Positions 7,456 through 13,836 of a stretch of DNA of 15,739 nucleotides are shown piece after piece. The translations under genes and the position numbers were made by a program. The notes beneath the pieces are model-generated. The model was not told the origin of the DNA. It saw only the letters and a list, made by a program, of their open reading frames with translations, and did no database searches. The stretch is from Bacilli bacterium (GTDB taxonomy: Bacteria; Bacillota; Bacilli; Tumebacillales; JAQBPP01). Every line of letters starts with the position of its first letter. The stretch's first letter is position 1. The stretch spans positions 1-15,739 of the forward strand of contig JAQBPP010000231.1 in NCBI GenBank assembly GCA_028287455.1. Reading direction: 5' to 3'.

Positions 7456-8403
7456 TTAAAATGCGTTGACCATAATTACCAACGAAATAATCGTTACGTA
7501 GTAAAGTGAGTATTTAAACAGTAGTTTGGCCCATTTCAGATCATCTTTGGCATTAAACCCTTGCAGCATCAAGACCAGATAGATGATACCCAGTACAACA
7601 GTGGTAATTAAGTATAAGATGCCTACTGAACGTGTTGCATAAAGAAGAATGGAAACAGGTACAAGCGCTGCCGTATAACGCAGCATTTGGCGTTTGGTTT
7701 CACGAAAACCGCGCACCACTGGCAGCATAGGGATGCCAGCCCTGCGATAATCATCTACCCGTCGTATAGCCAGCGCCAAAAAGTGCGGCGGCTGCCAGAG
7801 AAAAATGATCAGGAAGAATATCCAGGCAGTCAGATCGAGGTTATTGGCAACTGCCGCATAACCAATCAGCGGTGGCATTGAACCGGATAAGCCGCCGATG
7901 ACAGTATTTAAAGAAGTAGTCCGTTTGGTCCAAGCCGTATAGATCCATACATAGATGAACAGACCCAAAAAGGCGAGCAATGAACTCAAAGGATTTACAA
8001 CAAGCGCAAGCAGAAACAAACCAACCACGCCTACAGTAATTGCAAATATCAATACATGCGTGGGATTTAATCTGCCCTGTGCGAGTGCCCGGTCCTCTGT
8101 ACGCTTCATGAACGGATCAATATCACGGTCAATATAGTTATTTAAAGCTGATCCCGATGCAATAACGAGTGTTGTGCCCAGTATCGTCGCGAGCCAAATC
8201 CAAGAGGAGACGGTCACATTAGTTGCCCGCTGCGCCAACATCATGCTGGCTACTGTCGTAAGCAAATTGCCAAACACGATCCCAAACTTGCTGACTGTAA
8301 TATACTCTTTCCACATAGGGCGGTCGGAGCGGTATTCCGCACTGCTATGCACAGACTCTGCTGTTTGTTCCTGCACTGCACCATTTGCAATTACATCTTC
8401 CAT
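7456..8403 (-). CDS. ctaB: Protoheme IX farnesyltransferase (heme O synthase)
   Basis: CtaB attaches farnesyl diphosphate to heme B, giving heme O, the first step toward heme A. It is a UbiA-superfamily prenyltransferase. I start at ATG 8403 (315 residues), where AGGAGG lies 9 nt upstream; an in-frame ATG at 8436 would put this site inside the gene. Two aspartate-rich motifs are visible: NNYIDRDID (about 88-96) and DDYRRAGIPMLP (217-228), together with WQPPHFLALA. About nine hydrophobic segments follow a hydrophilic N-terminal stretch of about 30 residues that is somewhat longer than needed. It follows ctaA directly, consistent with coordinated heme O and heme A synthesis. Confidence 0.95.
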   Translation of the reverse strand: MEDVIANGAVQEQTAESVHSSAEYRSDRPMWKEYITVSKFGIVFGNLLTTVASMMLAQRATNVTVSSWIWLATILGTTLVIASGSALNNYIDRDIDPFMKRTEDRALAQGRLNPTHVLIFAITVGVVGLFLLALVVNPLSSLLAFLGLFIYVWIYTAWTKRTTSLNTVIGGLSGSMPPLIGYAAVANNLDLTAWIFFLIIFLWQPPHFLALAIRRVDDYRRAGIPMLPVVRGFRETKRQMLRYTAALVPVSILLYATRSVGILYLITTVVLGIIYLVLMLQGFNAKDDLKWAKLLFKYSLYYVTIISLVIMVNAF

Positions 8404-8443
8404 TTGTCCAGCCCTCCTTTTGTGCCAATAGTTCATGCTGATG

Positions 8444-9397
8444 TTAGATCTTGGACGGTTCCAAACGGGATGGAAACGATTGTTCCGCCAAATGTTCCGA
8501 CTTGATCTGGGCTAACGCAGACTGCGCCAGTTTTACTCTCGTGCTCATATACACCGATACCATCAAGAGCACCGTGGAAACCAGCCAATGAGCAGTGGTT
8601 ACCGCTAAAGCGAGCGCAGTAGCCAGCGACGCAAATCCGAGACCCATTTGCACAAGCACTGCGCAGGCGAGTATTGCCGCGGGCCAAAGTAAGATTCGTT
8701 TGCGCAAACACATAAAAAATAGTAAAACCACAAAAACCGTCACAATTACAGCGAGCAGGATATGTCCCTGCAGCAGAGCGGTCGATGTAAATTTGGAAGG
8801 AATATCCGTTTCATGGTGGCTGGACAAGTAAGCGGTCTGGCCGAAATACGCCTCTCCTGCTCCTGAATGCCGGAAGAAACCGCCGTACACCACTTGCAGA
8901 AAAATCACTCCGCATGTGGCCCAGATGGGCTTCCTGAGCTCAAGCATCTGCCCCAACCGCTGGGGCAATGTCTCAAGTTTCGGCATACAGACAGCTGTCC
9001 AAACTGCGTAAGTGGACAGCAGCAGCATACTGTTCGCTACGTCAATTGTTGTGAACCAACCTGGCAAAACAAATTTTACAATAACAGCTCCAAGCACAAT
9101 CTGTCCGATCAAGAACAATACCGCAAAACCTGCAAGAAAGGGGACCCAGCGGTGAGCCGACTTCCGCCTGTGCCAGGCCTCAAAAACGGTCACAAGTATC
9201 AGCACGGACAAGAGTGATGTAGCAAACCGATGACAATATTCGAGCAGCTCCAGCCCTTGCATTGGCGGCAGTAAACTGCCGTTGCAGCGCGGCCAATCGG
9301 GACAAGCAAAACCCGCATTCAGTCCGACGACCAATCCGCCGAGCAGCATATCCAGGATAATGGCTAACGCTGTGAAAAAAGGTAATCGGTATCCCAC
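8444..9397 (-). CDS. ctaA: Heme A synthase
   Basis: CtaA oxidises the C8 methyl of heme O to a formyl group, producing heme A for the oxidase encoded beside it. The 317-residue protein has two four-helix halves. In the first half the extracytoplasmic cysteine pair (C32 and C38, CPDWPRC) and the catalytic Glu with heme-ligand His (E53, H56 in EYCHR) are present. In the second half H212 (LLQGH) and H270 (TTAH) fit the two expected histidines. The remaining expected histidine, in the helix around 115-127, is not seen: the stretch reads TTIDVANSMLLL, with Asp or Asn where most relatives have His. The start is GTG 9397 with GAGGAGGG upstream. A polar C-terminal tail of about 25 residues extends past the last helix. 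Confidence 0.92.
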   Translation of the reverse strand: MGYRLPFFTALAIILDMLLGGLVVGLNAGFACPDWPRCNGSLLPPMQGLELLEYCHRFATSLLSVLILVTVFEAWHRRKSAHRWVPFLAGFAVLFLIGQIVLGAVIVKFVLPGWFTTIDVANSMLLLSTYAVWTAVCMPKLETLPQRLGQMLELRKPIWATCGVIFLQVVYGGFFRHSGAGEAYFGQTAYLSSHHETDIPSKFTSTALLQGHILLAVIVTVFVVLLFFMCLRKRILLWPAAILACAVLVQMGLGFASLATALALAVTTAHWLVSTVLLMVSVYMSTRVKLAQSALAQIKSEHLAEQSFPSRLEPSKI

Positions 9398-9451
9398 CAG
9401 GATCCCTCCTCTCAGTTAAAAGATTTGTTCGCTGTGAACAGGCGTATCTGA

Positions 9452-11083
9452 TTATGAGTTAACCGAGTGCGGCTTCGGCGTAGGTCCATTTGGAGCGCCG
9501 AACTCGTAAGGTGCTGCTGTGACAACCGGAATTTCATCGAAATTGTGGTGCGGCGGAGGCGAAGAAGTTTTCCACTCCAGCGTTTGTGCATCCACCCAAG
9601 GATTGTCGCCCACTTTGACTCCTTTAAAAGCGGAATGCACTAAATTGACCACCATCAAAATCACACCGACAGAAATGATATAAGAACCGATAGTAGACAG
9701 TTCGTTTAGCCCTTGCAAGGCTGGATCGTAGGTATAGACACGACGCGGCATGCCTGCCAGACCCATGAAGTGCATCGGGAAGAAGGTGAGATTCGTACCA
9801 ATGAAGTAAAACCAGAACATGACGACACCGAGTTTTTCGTTGTACATGCGTCCAGTGACCTTCGGAAACCAGTAGAACAGTCCGGCCAGGATTGCCATCA
9901 TGCTGCCGCCAAATACCACATAATGGAAGTGTGCCACAACGAAGTAAGTATCATGCGCGCCCAGGTCAATTGGTACAGCAGCAAGGAAGATCCCGCTGAG
10001 ACCACCAATTGTGAACAACCCCATGAATCCAAGGGTACAAAGCAGCATTGGCGTCTTGTAGGAAATCGAACCTTTCCACAAGGTAGCCAGCCAGTTAAAC
10101 ATTTTAATGGAAGACGGCACTGCGATAATCATCGTCGAAATCATGAACGGCACTCCGCTGCCGATTGCCATCCCTGCAACGAACATATGGTGCGCCCAAA
10201 CGAAAAATCCTAAGAAAGCAATCGCGCAGCTGGAGTAGGCAATCGCTTTGTAACCGAAAATCGGTTTGCGGGCGAATACTGGAATGATTTCAGACACAAT
10301 TCCCATCGCCGGCAGAATCAACACATACACGGCTGGGTGTGAATAGAACCAGAACAGATGCTGATACAACATCGGATCGCCGCCAAACTGCGGGTTGAAG
10401 AAGACAGTTCCCCAGTGGCGATCTGCTAACAATGTGGTCACCGCTCCAGACAGAGCAGGCACCCCAAACACTTGGATAAACGAAGTGGCAAGCAGTGACC
10501 AGACCAGCAACGGCATGCGGTTCAATGTCATGCCGGGAGCCCTCATGCAGAACACGGTCACAATTACGTTAATGGCACCCAGGATGGAAGACAAACCGTT
10601 AACGTGCAGCGACAGGATCCAGGCGTCAATTCCGCCTCCTGGAGACTGAACGCTAAACGGAGGATAGGAAGTCCAGCCAGCGTCCGGGATGTTGCCCATA
10701 AACAAACTGGCGACCAGCATGATGCCGCTGAGCAAAAACAGCCAGTAGCTAAGCGCGTTCATGCGCGGAAATGCCATGTCGCGCGCGCCGATTTGAATCG
10801 GCACCAGGTAGTTGCCGAAGAATCCGGTCAACATCGGAATTACAAACAGAAACACCATGATTGTTCCATGCACAGTAAAGAGCTGGTTAAATGCGTCTGG
10901 CGTAATTTGCGAAACAGGACCCGGCGTGAGCAGTTTAGTCCGGATGCCCAGCGCTGCACTTCCTCCTATCAGGAAGAAAATGAGCGCTGTTACGCCATAC
11001 ATAATACCGATTTTTTTATGATCGACAGTGAATATCCACTGACCCAGCGTGGATCGACGGAATCTTGGAAACATGGATGTCAT
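9452..11083 (-). CDS. ctaD: Cytochrome c oxidase subunit I (heme-copper oxidase, 'YS'/A2 type)
   Basis: This is the catalytic subunit reducing O2 to water and pumping protons. All metal ligands are visible: H72 and H387 (low-spin heme), H385 (high-spin heme), H249, H298 and H299 (CuB), plus the cross-linking Y253. The K-channel lysine K327 (AVPSSIKMF) and the D-channel entrance D102 (GARDMAFPRMN) are present, as is the RR pair at 447-448. The end of the D-channel differs: the usual GHPEVY is YSHPAVY (247-253), so the Glu is Ala and a Tyr-Ser pair precedes the His. This is the hallmark of A2-type oxidases. The 543-residue length is normal. Two starts are possible: ATG 11083 (AGGAG only 3 nt away) or ATG 11074 (12 nt away). 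Confidence 0.97.
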   Translation of the reverse strand: MTSMFPRFRRSTLGQWIFTVDHKKIGIMYGVTALIFFLIGGSAALGIRTKLLTPGPVSQITPDAFNQLFTVHGTIMVFLFVIPMLTGFFGNYLVPIQIGARDMAFPRMNALSYWLFLLSGIMLVASLFMGNIPDAGWTSYPPFSVQSPGGGIDAWILSLHVNGLSSILGAINVIVTVFCMRAPGMTLNRMPLLVWSLLATSFIQVFGVPALSGAVTTLLADRHWGTVFFNPQFGGDPMLYQHLFWFYSHPAVYVLILPAMGIVSEIIPVFARKPIFGYKAIAYSSCAIAFLGFFVWAHHMFVAGMAIGSGVPFMISTMIIAVPSSIKMFNWLATLWKGSISYKTPMLLCTLGFMGLFTIGGLSGIFLAAVPIDLGAHDTYFVVAHFHYVVFGGSMMAILAGLFYWFPKVTGRMYNEKLGVVMFWFYFIGTNLTFFPMHFMGLAGMPRRVYTYDPALQGLNELSTIGSYIISVGVILMVVNLVHSAFKGVKVGDNPWVDAQTLEWKTSSPPPHHNFDEIPVVTAAPYEFGAPNGPTPKPHSVNS

Positions 11084-11095
11084 CCACTCCTATGT

Positions 11096-12088
11096 TTATT
11101 TTAGTGACTGGATGTAAGCGACTAAGTCGTTCACATCTGAATCGCTCATCTGCGTTTGCGGCATGATTGGAGAATATCCTTTGACCACTTTTGCAGTAGG
11201 CGATTGGATGGATTCTTTCAGATAAGCAGGGTCTGCTGTCACAGTTTTGCCGTCAGACAAAGGCACTTGCGTGCCAGCCAATCCCTTCCAGCTTGGACCC
11301 GCTTTTTGCGTGTTATCAATAGCGTGGCAGGACAAACATCCAAATTGTGTCGCCAATTTCTGTCCATTGGTCGCATCGCCTAGTGGAGCCGAACCAGTCT
11401 GTTTGGCTTGCTGGGCTTTGAGCTGATCCGCCTGCGCTTTCGAAGCCGCTGCTTTTGCCTGGCCATCAAGCCACGACTGATAATCAGCGGGACTCAGCAC
11501 CTGCACAGTTGAAACCATTTGCGAGTGCAGGACTCCGCAGTACTCGGCACAGCGAAGCGGGTACGTCCCTATGTCAGTGTCAGTTACATTCACCCAGACT
11601 CGGGTCTCACGTCCTGGCACGGCGTCCTGCTTCACCCGGAATTGCGGCACCCAGAAGTCATGAATGACGTCACCTGATGTAATCTTGAACAAGACATTTT
11701 GCCCCGCAGGAATCCGCAGCGGTTCGCTGCCCTGCGTATCTACACCGTTGGGATATTTGAATTCCCACGACCATTCGTGTCCAATTACCTGGATTACAAT
11801 GGCGTTAGAAGGCGGGGTTTGTGCTGCTTGTACAAGAGGAACGCAAAAATAACCGATAACGACAAGTATAAGTGCAGGAACGAGCGTCCATAACACCTCA
11901 AGTTTCGTGTTCCCATGATAATCCAACCCCTGCTGTTCTGCATGCGTCCTTCTGTAGCGAATAATATAATACACCAGGAGTCCTTCAACCAGAATAAAAA
12001 CGATTCCCGTAATCGCCAGTATCCAGTAAAACATTGCATCAATTTGTCTACCAAGTTCTGTGATCGGTTGGGTTAACCAATGTATCAC
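11096..12088 (-). CDS. ctaC: Cytochrome c oxidase subunit II with fused cytochrome c domain (caa3 type)
   Basis: This subunit accepts electrons from cytochrome c and passes them through CuA to subunit I. The 330-residue protein has an N-terminal part with two membrane segments (about 20-45 and 64-87) and a cupredoxin domain (about 95-200) with the full CuA set: H143, C180, E182, C184, H188, M191 in CAEYCGVLHSQM. A linker rich in Ala, Lys and Gln (about 205-235) leads to a class I cytochrome c domain with heme-binding CLSCH (251-255) and probable axial M309 (PIMP). The fusion defines a caa3 oxidase, typical of Bacillales and Thermus. No lipobox is apparent. The start is GTG 12088, with GGAGG 7 nt upstream. 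It is the first gene of the oxidase series. Confidence 0.97.
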   Translation of the reverse strand: MIHWLTQPITELGRQIDAMFYWILAITGIVFILVEGLLVYYIIRYRRTHAEQQGLDYHGNTKLEVLWTLVPALILVVIGYFCVPLVQAAQTPPSNAIVIQVIGHEWSWEFKYPNGVDTQGSEPLRIPAGQNVLFKITSGDVIHDFWVPQFRVKQDAVPGRETRVWVNVTDTDIGTYPLRCAEYCGVLHSQMVSTVQVLSPADYQSWLDGQAKAAASKAQADQLKAQQAKQTGSAPLGDATNGQKLATQFGCLSCHAIDNTQKAGPSWKGLAGTQVPLSDGKTVTADPAYLKESIQSPTAKVVKGYSPIMPQTQMSDSDVNDLVAYIQSLK

Positions 12089-12168
12089 ATTTTCTCCTCC
12101 CCACTACTTTCGTACAAAAAACGTCATCTAAGTATATCTGTTGCTGGACGACCTTATAATCCCTCCCC

Positions 12169-12198
12169 ATTATATGACTTTCTAGTCAGTGATTTCTA
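12169..12198 (-). promoter_or_regulatory. Candidate sigma-A-type promoter for the oxidase operon
   Basis: On the minus strand a perfect TATAAT (12169-12174) is preceded at 18 nt by TAGAAA (12193-12198, four of six matches to TTGACA). This gives a leader of about 75 nt before ctaC. The spacer holds a small inverted repeat (TGACT, 4 nt, AGTCA at 12175-12188) that could be an operator. The -35 match is only moderate. Confidence 0.4.
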
Positions 12199-12262
12199 TC
12201 ATATCTGTGTCGATTCTACAACATTTTAACAGACAAGGTTATGTCTCGTCCCCTCCTACACG

Positions 12263-12294
12263 AAATAAAAGAGATGAGCTGTCAAACTCATCTC
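12263..12294 (-). terminator. Rho-independent terminator after the ThuA-like gene
   Basis: Perfect 8-bp arms, GAGATGAG and CTCATCTC, flank an 8-nt loop (12271-12294). On the minus strand the stem is followed by TTTTATTT. It lies 45 nt beyond the stop of the ThuA-like gene and should insulate it from the oxidase promoter. Confidence 0.85.
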
Positions 12295-12338
12295 ATATCC
12301 TAGCAAAAACCTTTCAATCTCATTTTCTCGCACCGCAA

Positions 12339-13073
12339 TTACTGCTTGGGCTTAATCGGCTCCAGAGGTTTCGCATTGCCGAACACAGGCTTTGGACCCT
12401 CTACTGGTGCGGCCCAGCGCGCGGCGTTGGTAATGACTCTGCGAATCTCAGGATTGTAGTAAGTGGGGAACGTCTCATGGCCAGGCCGGAAATAAAAAAT
12501 CTTGCCCTGTCCCCGGTGATAGGTGCAGCCGCTGCGGAAAACTTCTCCTCCCTCAAACCAGCTGACAAAAATCAAGCCATCCGGCTGCGGAATGTCAAAT
12601 CGTTCGCCATACATTTCTTCCCGGTCTAACTCAATGTATTGACCAATCCCCGCTGCGATTGGATGACCCGGTTCGACCACCCACAACCGTTCTTTTTCAT
12701 TCGCTTCACGCCATTTTAAATCACACGTTGTCCCCATCAGCTTCTTAAATATTTTGGAAAAGTGGCCTGAGTGCAGTACAATTAATCCCATGCCGCCCAG
12801 CACTCGTTTATGTACCCGCTCCACAACTTCGTCTGCGACATCGCCGTGCGCCATATGGCCCCACCAGATTAATACATCGGTAGCCTCCAGCGTTTCCTGC
12901 GACAAGCCGTGTTCCGGTTCATCCAGCGTCGCTGTTCGTACGGCAAAGTCGTCTGCAGAAAACGCTTCCGCAATTGCGGCATGAATGCCATTCGGATACA
13001 CAGCCGCTACTTTTTCATGACGCTTCTCATGTCGATATTCATTCCACACAGTAACCCTTATTGAACTTGACAA
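12339..13073 (-). CDS. ThuA-like domain protein
   Basis: This is a 244-residue cytoplasmic protein of the ThuA family (glutamine-amidotransferase-like fold), first linked to trehalose utilisation; the biochemical activity is not established for most members. Family features are the N-terminal RVTVWNEYRHEK strand and turn, DVLIWWGHMAHGDV (about 66-79), GLIVLHSGHFSKIFKKLMGT (96-115), KWREANEKERLWVV, and the C-terminal GKIFYFRPGHETFPTYYNPEIRRVI. The start is TTG at 13073, needed to include the first strand; the ribosome binding site is weak (GGATGG about 8 nt upstream). It appears monocistronic, ending in a strong terminator, and no sugar genes adjoin it, so a trehalose role here is not supported by context. 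Confidence 0.87.
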   Translation of the reverse strand: MSSSIRVTVWNEYRHEKRHEKVAAVYPNGIHAAIAEAFSADDFAVRTATLDEPEHGLSQETLEATDVLIWWGHMAHGDVADEVVERVHKRVLGGMGLIVLHSGHFSKIFKKLMGTTCDLKWREANEKERLWVVEPGHPIAAGIGQYIELDREEMYGERFDIPQPDGLIFVSWFEGGEVFRSGCTYHRGQGKIFYFRPGHETFPTYYNPEIRRVITNAARWAAPVEGPKPVFGNAKPLEPIKPKQ

Positions 13074-13204
13074 AGTGATCCCATCCTTCCTTATTTAACT
13101 CCTGAATAACAACCTCAATGATTGCAACGTACTCCGGATAAATACAATCCTCAAATCACATGTTATGTACATCTGCAGTAGTTCAGAACAAAGGAGGCAG
13201 AGCC

Positions 13205-13390
13205 ATGAATCAAATCGATCAACCTGCTGAACGCGAACATGCCAGCGGCAGCGAAGATGACGAGCCCACAATTGCGACCGGCATTCATGAATCAGATGAA
13301 CTGAATCGTCCCGCTACTCGAGCAGAAATCAGACGAGACGAGACTACTGTCGTCACGCAGTTAACGTTTGACGAAGTGGACGCGACTTAA
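13205..13390 (+). CDS. Small acidic hydrophilic protein of unknown function
   Basis: A 61-residue frame starts at ATG 13205 with a near-perfect AAAGGAGG 7 nt upstream. An in-frame ATG at 13160 lacks a site and would include this signal, so it is rejected. I do not recognise the family. The product has 16 Asp/Glu against 5 Arg, no Lys and no Cys, so it is strongly acidic. It has few hydrophobic residues and no membrane segment, and looks largely disordered except perhaps for the last 15 residues (TVVTQLTFDEV). It is transcribed away from the ThuA-like gene and ends before a strong hairpin at 13425-13453. The ribosome binding site and clean boundaries argue that it is a real gene. Confidence 0.65.
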   Translation: MNQIDQPAEREHASGSEDDEPTIATGIHESDELNRPATRAEIRRDETTVVTQLTFDEVDAT

Positions 13391-13423
13391 TTATACCTGA
13401 TTTGAACAGGACAAGACCACAAT

Positions 13424-13453
13424 AAAAACCCTATCGAATATCGATAGGGTTTT
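13424..13453 (-). terminator. Strong hairpin terminator, probably bidirectional
   Basis: Arms AAAACCCTATCGA (13425-13437) and its exact complement (13441-13453) enclose a 3-nt loop. On the minus strand the stem runs into five T then ATT, giving a classic terminator for the candidate RNA. On the plus strand it ends in four T and can also serve the acidic-protein gene 35 nt upstream. Confidence 0.8.
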
Positions 13454-13600
13454 CGAGCTTGTTGTAGTTTCCCACCAACGCCGTGAAGCCACTGTTTCAA
13501 AACCCGCTCTCGCAGGTGGGCATCTCATGCTGGTTATCCATCTTCCCATTCGTCCGAAAACGGAGGTGGGCATGATGTAGGCCATCAGTTCGGATTCCCT
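13424..13600 (-). ncRNA. Candidate structured small RNA with two stem-loop modules
   Basis: Read on the minus strand, the region folds by eye into two successive stem-loops followed by a terminator. Module 1 (13531-13584) pairs UGG, CAUC, CCCA and UCCG with CGGA, UGGG, GAUG and CCA around a UUUU loop. Module 2 (13471-13520) is closed by CCCACC with GGUGGG and contains smaller hairpins such as GUUU/AAAC. Both modules start with AUGCCCACCU and end in UGGGAA. The 5' end is undefined, as I see no clear promoter. The family is not recognised; 6S RNA is a possibility because of size, terminator and a GGCUUCACGG stretch, but this is only a suggestion. Confidence 0.45.
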
Positions 13601-13773
13601 AGAAACATGTAAGGTTTAAAACAGAATACGACTTGCACGCACGCAGTAGGAGCGTCTTTTGTAGTTCTTACGATACTATAATTCTACCCATTCGTCGAGC
13701 CTGTAATTCATGGATGGCAAAAGTTGCCGCCACCCGAACACTCTGGGCTTCTGTGCATAGTCTACTATAGGGA

Positions 13774-13812
13774 CCTGACCTGCAGGCACATGACCTGCCC
13801 GAGATAGTCAGG
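13774..13812 (+). promoter_or_regulatory. Leader hairpin before asnB
   Basis: CCTGAC (13774-13779) pairs with GTCAGG (13807-13812), and inside it GCAGG (13782-13786) pairs with CCTGC (13794-13798) around a 7-nt loop. The structure ends a few nt before the GAGGAGGG site of asnB and could influence translation. No T-box consensus is seen nearby. Confidence 0.35.
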
Positions 13813-13836
13813 ATCGATGAGGAGGGTAACCTTGCC

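Larger units (their letters stand above)
13391..13836. other. Gene-free interval with terminator, candidate RNA and asnB leader
   Basis: I find no credible protein gene in these 446 bases. They hold a 13-bp hairpin (13425-13453), two tandem stem-loops best read on the minus strand (13471-13584), a TATAAT at 13677-13682 on the plus strand without a clear -35 box, a small GGCAA/TTGCC hairpin (13716-13728), and a larger hairpin just before the asnB ribosome binding site (13774-13812). Confidence 0.6.

Noticed and set aside
8404..8436. Upstream ATG for ctaB
   Set aside because: AGGAGG falls inside this stretch and is ideally spaced for ATG 8403.
9713..11104. Two 166-codon plus-strand frames opposite ctaD
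   Set aside because: They are shadows of ctaD with no recognisable domain; the minus-strand gene accounts for the sequence fully.
13391..13585. Open frame of 64 codons on the minus strand in the intergenic interval
   Set aside because: It has no ribosome binding site, runs through the terminator hairpin and overlaps the stem-loop modules; composition looks non-coding.
13454..13620. Remnant of an insertion sequence (IS200/IS605-like end)
   Set aside because: No transposase fragment, terminal repeats or target duplication can be seen; the repeats fit RNA stems better.
13600..13836. T-box or c-di-GMP riboswitch before asnB
   Set aside because: I find neither the AGGGTGG-ACCGCG T-box core nor the c-di-GMP aptamer core; GCACGCACGCA at 13635-13645 is only superficially similar.
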